IMG/VR virus record: IMGVR_UViG_3300038369_000238
Coordinates: 1 to 39,791 of that record
Reading direction: 5' to 3' (one strand)
DNA from: a virus
Length of the DNA stretch: 39,791 nt
The position numbers and the translations under genes were made by a program. The notes under the pieces are model-generated. The model was given only the letters and a program-made list of their open reading frames with translations, searched no databases and was not told the DNA's origin. This document shows, one piece after another, positions 8,874 through 17,071 of the stretch (the first letter of the stretch is position 1; each line of letters begins with the position of its first letter).

Positions 8874-9445
8874 CCTCTAAATGCTCCAATGCCAGGAAAT
8901 AGTTCTTTAGTCGCAATTCTTCGTGGTAGTTTTACATTTATTAAATCTAAAGCAGATTGAGCTTCCCATGTAACTACATTTCTATTTTCGGTAACTTTTC
9001 TATCTAAAAAATAAATTTCTTGAGGAAACTCTGCTGAAGGGTCAGGAGTTCCATAAGGATTTGTATTATCAGTAAAGTTTACAGCATCTAAAAAACGTGC
9101 CAAAGTTCTAATTCTTATAAATTTTGCTCCGTTTAAATCATTTCCAACAGTATTTTGATTAACATTTTGCATTATTGTTGTTATTGTTCCAAAAATATTA
9201 CTTACTGCGATTTTTGGTCTTGGTAAAGTTCCTGTTGAACCAAATTCAAACCCAGTACATTCAATAGGAAATCTTAAATAAGAATTACCAGCCCAAACAA
9301 CTTCTCCATTTGCGTTCATATTTGCACCGTTATGAAAACGGTATATTGTGTTTGAACCATGCAAAGCTGTGCTTAGTTCAATCGTAAAAAGTTCAATAAT
9401 CGAACCAGGGTTAATTGCTTGTAGTTCTGAAGTTGGTATTGCCAT
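8870..9445 (-). CDS. L: Minor tail protein L homologue
   Basis: 191 residues. It opens with 'SELQAINPGSIIELFTIEL' and contains 'EVVWAGNSYLRFPIECTGFE' (about 48-67) and 'LPRPKIAVSNIFGTITTIM' (about 75-93), characteristic of phage tail protein L. Lambda L binds an iron-sulfur cluster through C-terminal cysteines; here only one Cys is visible, so the cluster is probably absent. It overlaps M by one base and K by four. It is a tail tip baseplate-like hub component by homology and synteny. Confidence 0.88.
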   Translation of the reverse strand: MAIPTSELQAINPGSIIELFTIELSTALHGSNTIYRFHNGANMNANGEVVWAGNSYLRFPIECTGFEFGSTGTLPRPKIAVSNIFGTITTIMQNVNQNTVGNDLNGAKFIRIRTLARFLDAVNFTDNTNPYGTPDPSAEFPQEIYFLDRKVTENRNVVTWEAQSALDLINVKLPRRIATKELFPGIGAFRG

Positions 9446-9786
9446 TAGGGTTCAAATACTTGCTCAAAACTAGCTGTTATTCTACTTCTATCGGAATCAA
9501 ACATTTCTCTACCAAAACTTTTACAAATCCATTTATAGGTTGTAGCTTCATCAGGTGGAGACCAATCAAACGATGCACCATCTTTACCTCTAGCTTCTAA
9601 AAATGTTTCTATTATATCTGCATCACTATCTTTAACATTAAAAGTAAGACTCCAAACTTTAGCATCTTGATTTAATCCAAAACTTACACGTTGTTGATAT
9701 CCGTCACCAAATTGTGTGATACGTTGCTGTGGCTGACTACGTTTTGTAGCAGAATATTGTGGTTGAAAATCAGGAAAAGTAGCCAT
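9445..9786 (-). CDS. M: Minor tail protein M homologue
   Basis: 113 residues, the family's normal length. 'QPQQRITQFGDGYQQRVSFG' near residue 18, 'WSLTFNVKDSDADIIETFL' and 'FDWSPPDEATTYKWICKSF' are diagnostic for the phage minor tail M family (distal tail protein type). It sits directly after the tape measure gene and before L, as in lambda, with one-base overlaps on both sides. It forms part of the ring joining tail tube to tip. Confidence 0.9.
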   Translation of the reverse strand: MATFPDFQPQYSATKRSQPQQRITQFGDGYQQRVSFGLNQDAKVWSLTFNVKDSDADIIETFLEARGKDGASFDWSPPDEATTYKWICKSFGREMFDSDRSRITASFEQVFEP

Positions 9787-11516
9787 TATCTATTTAATAT
9801 ACCTCCAGGTCTTTGTTGTTTAACAAGTTCTCCTTGAACAGCAGCAGCTATCAAAGCACCAAGTTCCTGTCCTCCAGCATCATCACCTTGAACATCTGAA
9901 CCTGATGCGTCTACATTAACAACAACATTATTATTACCGCCACCTCCAAGTTTATTATTTGGCACAATCGTTCCAGAAGATCTTGGTACAAATAATTCTG
10001 GCCCTTTTTCTCCTACAAGAAAAGACTTTCCTGATGATACAGGCCCACCACTAGCTTTTTTCCCTCCGAATATATTACCTAAAAATCCAAATATACCCCC
10101 TCCTCCTTTAGGTCCGTCAAACATTTGATCTATTGCTAAATCCAAAAATCTATCAGCAACTTTATTAAGCATATCTGCAAGAGTAGATGTTCCTTTTATA
10201 AGACCTTTTATTCCTTCTTTAATGTCATTTTGAATTGATTTTGCAATATTATCAAAAGCAGCTTGTACTGCTTTAGCATTTTCAGCTTGTTCTTTCAGAT
10301 CTTTATTTATTATCACACCATCTCTAATTCTTTTTAATTGCCCTGCATTTATTGTATCCATAGTCAGACCCATCTCTTCGACCTTTGTTTTAATTGCATC
10401 TTCAATTAAAAATTCTTCTTCCTTGCCAGCGATAATAGCTTTATTTAGGTCATTTTCTTTTTCTAAGTCTGATAATCCAGCAGTAATTAATTTATTTGTT
10501 TTAACTCGTAGTGCGTCTTTATCTTTTTCTAAAATTAAAGTTTCAGCAATTACTCTTTTTTGTCTATTCAAAGCATTTATTTGGTCATTAATTTGTTTAT
10601 TTCTTCCTCTTCCTCCACCTCCAGGCCCTCTTTGAGCTTCAAGATCAGCTATTTGTCTATTTATACCTCTAAATGCTGGATTATTTGGATTCTGTTGCAG
10701 CATTTTAGTTGTTCTACTTTGAACAGACCTATTTTCACCATCACCTAAAGTTTGATTTAAAAGTTTGGCTACTGCTGCTTGTACTTTTGTGAAAAACAAA
10801 ACAGTACTACTAGTTAAATTTCTAAATGTTTCACCAAATTTTCGTAATTCTTCTACGTTTTCTTCGCCTATTTTATCTCCCATCATTTCTAAAGCTGCAT
10901 TTAAAGCTGCTTGCTTACCTTGAGTTTGTTCAATAATTTGTAATCTTCTTTCTTCTATAGTTCCCATGATTCCCATAGACTTAGTTAGAGCAGTTATATC
11001 TGGATTCAAAGCGTTCATTGCTTGACCCAACTCTCCAATAGAAGTTATGGCAGTTTGTATTCCTGTTGCAATAGTTGTACCAACTAAACCACCAGCAAAC
11101 CCTCCCATTTTGCCACCTACTTTATCTCCTATAAGACCACCAGCAAAACCTCCAGCAGCAGCCAATGGGCCTTGTCCGAATAACAAAGGAAATGCACCAC
11201 TAATTAATGCACTAGATAAACCACTTCCACCACCACCTCCACCACCACCACCACCAGGTCTAGGTGCTTGAGTAGCGACATTTGCTTTATTTGCTTTTAC
11301 TTGTCCATTTCTAGCTTTTAATATTTGTTGATCTGTTTTTAAAATTTTATTTTTAAGGGATAATTCTTGTCTTAAAACTTTTAAAGCATTAGTTGTTCCT
11401 GTAACTCTTGATTTATTTATAGCTCTCATTTTCTTATCTAACTTATCTACAGCAGTATTAACTTTATTTAATTCCCGTAAACCTACGACTTTTATTCTTA
11501 GCGTTTCTGTAGTCAC
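9786..11516 (-). CDS. H: Tape measure protein
   Basis: 576 residues. An N-terminal charged, coiled-coil-prone segment (about 1-75) is followed by a poly-Gly run (about 85-95), hydrophobic Gly/Ala-rich stretches (about 98-165), long helices rich in K/E/N, and a C-terminal Gly-rich region with 'GGPVSSGKSFLVGEKGPELF' (about 475-495), the classic end motif of tape measures. It lies between the frameshifted chaperone and M. At about 1.5 angstrom per residue it predicts a short tail near 85 nm; that figure is inference. Confidence 0.92.
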   Translation of the reverse strand: MTTETLRIKVVGLRELNKVNTAVDKLDKKMRAINKSRVTGTTNALKVLRQELSLKNKILKTDQQILKARNGQVKANKANVATQAPRPGGGGGGGGGGSGLSSALISGAFPLLFGQGPLAAAGGFAGGLIGDKVGGKMGGFAGGLVGTTIATGIQTAITSIGELGQAMNALNPDITALTKSMGIMGTIEERRLQIIEQTQGKQAALNAALEMMGDKIGEENVEELRKFGETFRNLTSSTVLFFTKVQAAVAKLLNQTLGDGENRSVQSRTTKMLQQNPNNPAFRGINRQIADLEAQRGPGGGGRGRNKQINDQINALNRQKRVIAETLILEKDKDALRVKTNKLITAGLSDLEKENDLNKAIIAGKEEEFLIEDAIKTKVEEMGLTMDTINAGQLKRIRDGVIINKDLKEQAENAKAVQAAFDNIAKSIQNDIKEGIKGLIKGTSTLADMLNKVADRFLDLAIDQMFDGPKGGGGIFGFLGNIFGGKKASGGPVSSGKSFLVGEKGPELFVPRSSGTIVPNNKLGGGGNNNVVVNVDASGSDVQGDDAGGQELGALIAAAVQGELVKQQRPGGILNR

Positions 11517-11562
11517 TTACGAAAGACCAATGATATTTTCTATTCTATAATACCCTAAGAAA

Positions 11563-12086
11563 TTATCTAGTTCTACGAGCTTTCTCGTATTCCTTTTCTT
11601 GCTCTTCATTTACAATCTGAAAATATGCACTCCAACCTATAAGCTCTTCTAAAGTCATATTTCTTACTTCTACTAAAGTCTTTTTAAGTTCTTTTGCTAC
11701 ACCAAACTGCAACATCATAAGATTATCTCTTTTCAGTTGGGCAGCTAGTTCTTTGGGTCGATTGTATCCTCTTCAGCATTAATTACAGCAAGCATTAAAC
11801 TTTGTAAGTCACTATCTTTGACTTCGTTTTTTAATACATCAATTTCTCCTGCATTAAATAATTTTGCACCATTTATATCCAATGCTTTATTAATAACCAG
11901 TTGAAGAGCAAAAGCATTTGCATCATCACTTCTAGTTTGTTTTTGTGCTCTCTCTCTTTCTGCCATTGTTAATGGTGTTACATACATTTCAAAGATAGAA
12001 CCATCAGATAATGTAACTTCTTTTTTTATCGGTTCAAGATTTGCAGCTTTTCTAAGCTTATCTAGTGCTGATAGATTGCTTACCAT
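11563..12086 (-). CDS. GT: GT-type tail assembly chaperone, -1 frameshift product
   Basis: The upstream chaperone ends at 11745, but slipping back one base at CCCAAAG (11751-11757) opens a reading frame to 11563 and adds about 64 residues ('PKELAAQLKRDNLMMLQF', 'NMTLEELIGWSAYFQIVNEE'), for about 174 residues in total. The 'TLEELxGWSAYFQI' segment is the usual T-domain signature, and there is no separate start with good spacing. In lambda, G and GT are made in a fixed ratio, coat the tape measure and recruit tube protein. Position before the tape measure and the canonical slippery heptamer make this convincing. Confidence 0.88.
11745..12086 (-). CDS. G: Tail assembly chaperone (G-type)
   Basis: 113 residues: 'KEVTLSDGSIFEMYVTPLTM' (about 21-40), then 'AERERAQKQTRSDDANAFAL', then 'KALDINGAKLFNAGEI'. 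This is the standard small tail assembly chaperone layout. It is the unshifted product; the shifted product extends to 11563. No clear Shine-Dalgarno precedes the ATG. A terminator lies between it and the tail tube gene upstream, so it may depend on read-through or its own promoter. Confidence 0.88.
   Translation of the reverse strand: MVSNLSALDKLRKAANLEPIKKEVTLSDGSIFEMYVTPLTMAERERAQKQTRSDDANAFALQLVINKALDINGAKLFNAGEIDVLKNEVKDSDLQSLMLAVINAEEDTIDPKN
11751..11757 (-). other. -1 ribosomal frameshift slippery site CCCAAAG
   Basis: Read on the minus strand, the heptamer C CCA AAG fits X XXY YYZ in the zero frame, two codons before the chaperone stop codon. Slippage by -1 enters the open T-domain frame. 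This is the expected position for the conserved G/GT frameshift of siphophage tails. Confidence 0.88.
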
Positions 12087-12126
12087 AAAATAAAATCAAT
12101 ATATTGATATTCTAATGCAAAACATG

Positions 12127-12151
12127 AAAAAACCCCAGATAAACTGAGGTT
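12127..12151 (-). terminator. Rho-independent terminator after tail tube gene
   Basis: On the minus strand, AACCTCAG and CTGGGGTT pair (eight pairs, one G-U) around a five-base loop and are followed by six T. It lies 18 bp downstream of the tail tube stop codon and would reduce transcription into the chaperone and tape measure genes. Confidence 0.85.
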
Positions 12152-12168
12152 CGTTAACTTATGCTAAT

Positions 12169-12918
12169 TTAAGCTGTTTTAGATAGGTCGAATGTAGGAG
12201 CAGCACTAGGTCTGAAGGCTATCTCTACAAGTTGTCCGTCATCTGGGTTTACGTTGAAACTTGCAGAAGTAAGAATAATATCTGCCAAAATTGATCTACT
12301 TGCGTTTTGATCCACGTTAGCACCACTCATCTGACGATCAATATACAATCTTACCTTTGCACCAGCTTGCTGACGTTGGATAACGTCTTCAACCATTCTA
12401 CTGGAAAGAAGTGTGTCATCATCTGTTGAGTAAACACTAGCAGAACCACTACCATCAGCAAAACCTGAAATAAAGGTTCTAAATGGTGCAGTTTGAGTAA
12501 CAGATTGACCGATACTTGTTACATCAATTTCTGCTCTGGTTATCTCAAAACTCCACTCTCTTACAGATCCAACAACTAATGGTGCTGTAAATGTAATGCT
12601 TGCAAATGTTCCAGCTACAAAAGTAGGTGTTGCTGTAGCTGCTACCGCAGATCCTCCTGCTGTTGCAGAAAGAGTCATTACACCAGTTGAAGAGTCATAA
12701 GTTTTTACAAAATAGTCTCCTGCTGTAATCACACCACTAGGAAGTGTTGCCCCTGCTGGATATGCAAGTGTTACTGTATCATTAACTCTATAACCTAATT
12801 GAGTAGGAAGAGTAATGTTTGCTGAAGTAGCAAAAGCACTTGCTAAAATAGATGTCGCACTTGTACCAGCAGGAGAATAATATAACGCCCCCGAAGTACC
12901 CGATAGAACTGTAGCCAT
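12169..12918 (-). CDS. Major tail tube protein
   Basis: 249 residues, beta-rich. The C-terminal half has 'VREWSFEITRAEIDVTSIGQ' (about 118-137) and 'FRTFISGFADGSGSASVYST', which resembles siphophage tail tube proteins ('E.sRaeiDvTtlgd...FvsGladGsGs'). The insert at about 20-100, with the 'SGVITAGDYFVKTYDSSTG' strand motif, may be a surface-exposed domain. It sits between the tail terminator-like gene and the chaperone, the expected place. An intrinsic terminator directly follows, consistent with a need for high, separate expression. Confidence 0.85.
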   Translation of the reverse strand: MATVLSGTSGALYYSPAGTSATSILASAFATSANITLPTQLGYRVNDTVTLAYPAGATLPSGVITAGDYFVKTYDSSTGVMTLSATAGGSAVAATATPTFVAGTFASITFTAPLVVGSVREWSFEITRAEIDVTSIGQSVTQTAPFRTFISGFADGSGSASVYSTDDDTLLSSRMVEDVIQRQQAGAKVRLYIDRQMSGANVDQNASRSILADIILTSASFNVNPDDGQLVEIAFRPSAAPTFDLSKTA

Positions 12919-12994
12919 GATTAATAATTCTAAGGTTTGAACATACGGGTACTACCCGATATGTCTATAGGATAGCGTGAATTACAACAAAGAT
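12919..12994 (-). promoter_or_regulatory. Leader of tail tube gene with short inverted repeat
   Basis: The 76-bp gap holds a CGGGTAGTACCCG inverted repeat and, further upstream, TTCACGCTATCCTA, which resembles the TTCACTTATCCTAA leader motif found before four plus-strand genes but with one extra base and much farther from the ATG. No convincing -35/-10 pair was seen. A regulatory role is only suggested. Confidence 0.3.
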
Positions 12995-13420
12995 TCAAGA
13001 AATTACTGTAGCTTGAAAATTTGTTTCGATTGTTGATACAAAGAAAGGTCTATCATCTTCAAAAGTAGGCCCAGTTATCTCTCCAGTTCTTACATAAATA
13101 CCGCTTGTAGGCTGCCCTGTATTATTTATTGTTTGTAAACTTGTAAATGCAGTATTTATCAAAGTTTGACTTCTTGCTGGCCCTTTATCTTTTTCAGCAA
13201 ACGCTCGAACAGTAACAATACCCTGAATCTGATCGAACTGTGCAGTCAATCCTGGTTGAGTTGTAACTCCAAATTGAATATTTACATAAACAAATTCGCT
13301 GTCAGCATCCGATGTTACATCACCAAAGTTATCAAAAAATACTGGAACGGCAGGAGATAATGCTGCGTAAGCTGTTTTGATTGGTGCTTCAAATTTTGCC
13401 CTAATTCCTTGATAGTTCAT
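12995..13420 (-). CDS. Tail terminator / tail completion protein
   Basis: 141 residues. 'GIRAKFEAPIKTAYAALSPA' at the N-terminus, 'EFVYVNIQFGVTTQPGLTAQ' (about 42-61) and the C-terminal 'GPTFEDDRPFFVSTIETNFQ' are typical of small tail terminator proteins of the lambda U or DUF4128 type. It lies between the HK97 gp10-like gene and the tube gene, as expected. Its ATG overlaps the upstream stop (ATGA). Function is assigned by position and fold-like resemblance. Confidence 0.7.
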   Translation of the reverse strand: MNYQGIRAKFEAPIKTAYAALSPAVPVFFDNFGDVTSDADSEFVYVNIQFGVTTQPGLTAQFDQIQGIVTVRAFAEKDKGPARSQTLINTAFTSLQTINNTGQPTSGIYVRTGEITGPTFEDDRPFFVSTIETNFQATVIS

Positions 13421-13986
13421 CTAGATTTGCCTTTTTTAAATTCTAATCTAAGTTTTCCCTTTAATTCTCCTCCTTTTAATGTTTTTGGTAGCCAATCTAA
13501 CTCTGCTGTTCTACTTGAAATTACTCCTGGAGTTCCACCTCCAATATCTCCTCTTTTTGTTAAACCTTTTCTACCCGATCCACTTGGCGTTAATCTACTT
13601 TTTCCTAAATTAGTTCTAGGTTTAGTTCCTATTTCTTTTGTACCAACAAAACCTCTACGAAATCTACCTAATTTTTTATCTTCTGCATAAGGAGCACTTC
13701 TAGCTAAGTTACTAATTTCCCATTCTATAAATCCTCTTTTTTGTCCTTGTTTAATTGTTTTTGGAGTCATTTTGGGAGATTGCACAGGTTGAGCATTACC
13801 AGCCCTACGAGTTCCTGTTCTCTTTTCTTTTCCTACCCTAATTTGCCATGAATTTGAATATAAACCTGTCCAAGATGGGCCTCTGAATTGCAGTAATTTT
13901 ACAACATCTTCTACTCCAACCAATGCACCATTTAATCTATTAGCGGTATATCTAGTAATTCTTTTATTAAATTTAGATTCTCCCAT
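13417..13986 (-). CDS. HK97 gp10-like head-tail/tail completion protein
   Basis: 189 residues, strongly basic. It begins 'FNKRITRYTANRLNGALVGV' and has 'GPSWTGLYSNSWQIRVGKEK' (about 35-54), resembling HK97 gp10-like and minor tail Z-type proteins that act at the head-tail interface or in tail completion. Many K/R and G residues in the second half suggest nucleic acid or capsid-neck contact. It overlaps its downstream neighbour by 4 bp and abuts the upstream gene. The family call is moderate. Confidence 0.6.
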   Translation of the reverse strand: MGESKFNKRITRYTANRLNGALVGVEDVVKLLQFRGPSWTGLYSNSWQIRVGKEKRTGTRRAGNAQPVQSPKMTPKTIKQGQKRGFIEWEISNLARSAPYAEDKKLGRFRRGFVGTKEIGTKPRTNLGKSRLTPSGSGRKGLTKRGDIGGGTPGVISSRTAELDWLPKTLKGGELKGKLRLEFKKGKSR

Positions 13987-14364
13987 TTATTGTGGCCTCA
14001 CTATAACTGTATGCAAAATAGGATTATCTCCTCTAGATGTATTAATACTAATTATTCTTCCTACCTTATTCACTCCATCTTCAGCATATTGAATACTATC
14101 TTTAACTTTTGGATAATATGTTCCTAATTCTTTGTTGCCAAAAATAATTTTTAAATCCGTTGTTTGGCTCGTTCCTTCATAAGTCGATCCAGAAACATTA
14201 CTTATCAATGCTTTCATAGAGACATTAGTATCAGATCCACTTACTTCTCCTGTTGTAGTGTTATAAGTCTGAGATGTAGCAGTTTTAATATAAGTCACAT
14301 CAATACCAAAAGTTCCTAACAGTTGTTCTGGTAAGCTCTTAAAAGTATTGTCTATAAATGACAT
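13987..14364 (-). CDS. Head closure/head-tail joining protein
   Basis: 125 residues: 'LLGTFGIDVTYIKTATSQTY' (about 15-34) and a beta-barrel-like C-terminus with 'KVKDSIQYAEDGVNKVGRII' and 'LHTVIVRPQ'. The order connector, closure, gp10-like, terminator, tube is standard, and this gene fills the head-closure slot. It is an SPP1 gp16/HK97 gp7-like candidate by size and fold pattern. No sequence motif proves it. Confidence 0.6.
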   Translation of the reverse strand: MSFIDNTFKSLPEQLLGTFGIDVTYIKTATSQTYNTTTGEVSGSDTNVSMKALISNVSGSTYEGTSQTTDLKIIFGNKELGTYYPKVKDSIQYAEDGVNKVGRIISINTSRGDNPILHTVIVRPQ

Positions 14365-14365
14365 A

Positions 14366-14896
14366 TTATCCTCTGACTACTCTCATTTGAAATGATCCTG
14401 CTCCACCAATCATATAACTTCCAAGATAACTTTGTAACCAAGGGTAAACATCTAAAATATTATTTATAGAACCTGTTCCCTGACTATCAGTATTGAATTT
14501 TACCTCTAAGTCTCCTAGCTTTGCTTGTTCAATATTTCCTTCTTTACCACTTGTTCCTGTAATAGCATCGGTATCATTTGCCAAAGCTCTAGCTAATTCG
14601 TATTGTGCATACTTGATATTATTAGGAATTGTTGTACAAGATAGTTCTACATCATCGACTTGATAGTTATTTCTAGGAAACTTTAATGCTTGATTCTGGT
14701 CACATCTATCTCCAAAAAACACAAAGCTATCAATCCATCTTGTAGCTGCTATCAATGCTCTAGTCTTTTGGTCATTGCTTTTATTGTCCCAGGTTGTTGA
14801 ATCTGGTACGGTTTCAAAGTAACTATTAGCTTCTGTCAAGGTGACATAGCTATTTGCAGTAGCACTTGATAATGTTGCTGTTATACTAGCTGCCAC
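14366..14896 (-). CDS. Head-tail connector (adaptor) protein
   Basis: 176 residues. 'SYVTLTEANSYFETVPDSTT' (about 16-35), 'KTRALIAATRWIDSFVFFGD' (about 44-63) and 'IKYAQYELARALANDTD' (about 94-110) form the helical pattern of the gp6-like or DnaT-like connector family found directly after capsid genes. It follows the capsid gene and its terminator, so it may rely on read-through. Adaptor function is inferred from family and synteny. Confidence 0.72.
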   Translation of the reverse strand: MAASITATLSSATANSYVTLTEANSYFETVPDSTTWDNKSNDQKTRALIAATRWIDSFVFFGDRCDQNQALKFPRNNYQVDDVELSCTTIPNNIKYAQYELARALANDTDAITGTSGKEGNIEQAKLGDLEVKFNTDSQGTGSINNILDVYPWLQSYLGSYMIGGAGSFQMRVVRG

Positions 14897-14934
14897 GATT
14901 TCAAAAAGTAATTTAGTTTTATTGTAGCGTAAAG

Positions 14935-14963
14935 AAAAAACCCCACCAATAATTGATGAGGTT
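14935..14963 (-). terminator. Rho-independent terminator after major capsid gene
   Basis: On the minus strand, AACCTCATCAA pairs with TTGGTGGGGTT (11 pairs including two G-U) around a three-base TTA loop, followed by six T and TTTC. It lies about 27 bp past the capsid stop codon. This is the strongest terminator in the structural arm and would let capsid mRNA exceed downstream connector mRNA. Confidence 0.92.
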
Positions 14964-14989
14964 TAATGACCACCAAATTAATCTTACGA

Positions 14990-16069
14990 TTAATAAGTTG
15001 ATGTATCAAGAGGTGAGTTAACTGTTAACTGAACTAATGGGATCAAGTCAGCATCATATGTAAGTGCCCACTTGTTAGCTGTTGCTAAGTTCGCATTAGT
15101 TGGGTTGTCATCAGCAACATTCCACTTAGTACCCATAACGTGATAAGCACTATGGTAGTCAACAGACATAACATCTTGCTTAGAAAGAATGTTTCTTTCA
15201 GCTTCGATTCTTAGTGCTTGCTGATTACCTTCAAGAATTGTTCCTGCTGTTGTTAAGTAGCAGAAGAACTCAACCTGATGACCACTTGAACTAGATGGTG
15301 CAACTGTGTTAACAGCAGAGTCAACAACAACTGTACAACCAGCAAATTCGCCAACGGCTCTATCGCTGATTCCAACACCACCGCCACCCCATTGGATGCC
15401 AGTTCCAGTTGATAATGCAGAAGTAGAGAATGTTAACATACCAACCTGATATAGGTAGTAAGCAACTGTTGGATGAACGATAAGAATATCGAGATCCTCT
15501 CCTCTTTCTCCAAGCAAGTTTCTTGCCTTTGCGATTGAAGAAGCTGTTAAGAAGTTTGCTTCAGTAGCACTAGCACCAGCTTTTGCTAGGTCTAGTTTGT
15601 TTGCTGCTAATGCAGTTCCAAATAAACCAGCTAAATGTGAGAACAATCTAGCGTTGTTTAATTTGTTAATTGCATCTGCAAGTTGATTTCTGATGTGACC
15701 CATTGGATCTTCACCAGCAGCCAAGATAGCAACGTCATCTACAGCATAAGCAAATGCTCTGTGGCAGATTGTTGCAACCTGTGTGCCTGTGCCAATCTTC
15801 TGTGGTGTTAAATAACCAGCAGTAGATGTTCCCCAGTTTGCAGCACCAGTTAGAATTTCTTCTGTTGGAGCGATTGGGTTGAACTCTGGAACTTGGATTC
15901 TTGTTCCACCTTCTGTTGCATCAAGAAGTGCGTTACGAGTAACAGCACCAGATTTGATGAAAGCACTACGCTCTTTGATAGCTTCGGAAACGTAAGTACT
16001 AAAATTATTTCTCTTAACGACATCCGCTAATAGGACACCGCCAGAGTAATTCTGAAACGGAGCAGCCAT
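14990..16069 (-). CDS. Major capsid protein
   Basis: 359 residues: 'LLADVVKRNNFSTYVSEAIK' (about 13-32), 'RNALLDATEGGTRIQVPEFN' (about 45-64), 'AYAVDDVAILAAGEDPMGHI' (about 106-125), and 'LDILIVHPTVAYYLYQVGML' (about 193-212). This is the pattern of HK97-fold phage coat proteins lacking a long N-terminal delta domain, consistent with the separate scaffold gene upstream. A Shine-Dalgarno-like AAAGG precedes the ATG. Paired hairpins lie upstream and a strong terminator downstream, consistent with independent high expression. Confidence 0.92.
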   Translation of the reverse strand: MAAPFQNYSGGVLLADVVKRNNFSTYVSEAIKERSAFIKSGAVTRNALLDATEGGTRIQVPEFNPIAPTEEILTGAANWGTSTAGYLTPQKIGTGTQVATICHRAFAYAVDDVAILAAGEDPMGHIRNQLADAINKLNNARLFSHLAGLFGTALAANKLDLAKAGASATEANFLTASSIAKARNLLGERGEDLDILIVHPTVAYYLYQVGMLTFSTSALSTGTGIQWGGGGVGISDRAVGEFAGCTVVVDSAVNTVAPSSSSGHQVEFFCYLTTAGTILEGNQQALRIEAERNILSKQDVMSVDYHSAYHVMGTKWNVADDNPTNANLATANKWALTYDADLIPLVQLTVNSPLDTSTY

Positions 16070-16098
16070 TCAGATTTACCTTTAAACTTTTTGCGATA

Positions 16099-16138
16099 CC
16101 CTAATCACAGATAAGGGCATTAGTTTCACGGAAACTAA
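16099..16138 (-). promoter_or_regulatory. Tandem hairpins between scaffold and capsid genes
   Basis: Two adjacent inverted repeats lie in the 75-bp gap: TTAGTTTC/GAAACTAA (perfect, 8 bp, 3-base loop) and CCCTAAT/ATAAGGG (one mismatch). Neither is followed by a T tract, so they look more like RNA processing or stability elements of the capsid mRNA than terminators. Confidence 0.5.
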
Positions 16139-16144
16139 CTATTT

Positions 16145-16873
16145 TTATTGAGCCTCCCTCTTCAGCACGGCTGCGAGGTCGGGGTTCTCATTCTCCATTA
16201 TAATCTGTTGCGTCAAATTGCCAGTCTTCCAAGGATTAACTACTCCACCTGATACATTTGATACAGGACTAGGTTTTGCACCCATACCAGCAGCACTACT
16301 TGGTTTGAAGTGATGTTCCCATCCACTACCAGGATTTTTGAGACTTGTAAGATAGACATTCAAATCCTGTTCAATACCACCATTTATAACAACAACCTTT
16401 CCTTCAGCGTTACGTTGTAGCTTGTTTTGTAGTAAAGAAAGAGTCTGTTCTGCATTAATCGCACCAAGATTACTGATAGCTGCTAATGCTGTGGTTTTGG
16501 TTGATGCCATCTCATTAGAAGTTTTCATGTCTTCTAACTGTTGAGATAAAGTATTTATCTGTTGATCTTTTTCTTGTGCTGTTTTATTAGCTTCTTCCCA
16601 AAGAGTTTTCCATTGTCCTTGATCTTCTAACTCTTGTTTTCGTTGCTCTTCTTTTTTCTTGTAAACTTCGTCTAATTTAGACTTTGCACCTTTAAATTTT
16701 TCTTCGCCTTCAGCGATTTGTTTTTTTAGTGCTGCAATCTGTTCTTCATATTGTGTTTTAACAGTAGTAAGATCAGGTGCGTTTGGTTGTGTTGGTTGTG
16801 AAGGAGTTTCAGTCACCGACTGATCAGTAGGAGTCACAGACTCAGACTGAACTACTTTTTCTTCGATTGCCAT
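16145..16873 (-). CDS. Scaffolding protein
   Basis: 242 residues. A low-complexity acidic N-terminus (E/Q/T/P rich, about 1-35) is followed by a long charged coiled coil (about 38-125, 'KTQYEEQIAALKKQIAEGEE' onward). A conserved C-terminal segment 'NPGSGWEHHFKPSSAAGMGA' (about 178-197) and a short helical tail follow. This is the typical phage scaffold pattern: a long helix plus a capsid-binding C-terminus. It lies immediately upstream of the capsid gene. No protease motif is seen. Confidence 0.82.
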   Translation of the reverse strand: MAIEEKVVQSESVTPTDQSVTETPSQPTQPNAPDLTTVKTQYEEQIAALKKQIAEGEEKFKGAKSKLDEVYKKKEEQRKQELEDQGQWKTLWEEANKTAQEKDQQINTLSQQLEDMKTSNEMASTKTTALAAISNLGAINAEQTLSLLQNKLQRNAEGKVVVINGGIEQDLNVYLTSLKNPGSGWEHHFKPSSAAGMGAKPSPVSNVSGGVVNPWKTGNLTQQIIMENENPDLAAVLKREAQ

Positions 16874-16876
16874 GAA

Positions 16877-17038
16877 TTAGTCAGAAAGTGGGCTTGTGTT
16901 TTTCTTTTTAGAAACTTTTTTTGTTTCTGTTTTTGGTTTAGCTGGTTCTGCTGGAGTGGATTTAACAGCAGGGATTTCTGCCAGTTCCCACTTATATGTT
17001 CCATCAGATTGCTGAACATAATCTAGATGTTTGCCCAT
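16877..17038 (-). CDS. Small Lys-rich protein between portal and scaffold
   Basis: 53 residues, starting MGKHLDYVQQSDGTYKWEL and followed by a Pro/Ala/Lys/Thr-rich tail. The gene fills the portal-scaffold gap almost completely. The N-terminal 'VQQSDGTYKWEL' looks like a compact folded motif and the rest is probably disordered. Function unknown; a minor head role is suggested only by position. Confidence 0.6.
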   Translation of the reverse strand: MGKHLDYVQQSDGTYKWELAEIPAVKSTPAEPAKPKTETKKVSKKKNTSPLSD

Positions 17039-17071
17039 AGTTTATATGTACTTAACTATCATTGTAACAAA

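Noticed and set aside
11047-11271. Plus-strand frame with poly-Pro
   Set aside because: Antisense reading of the poly-Gly stretch of the tape measure gene.
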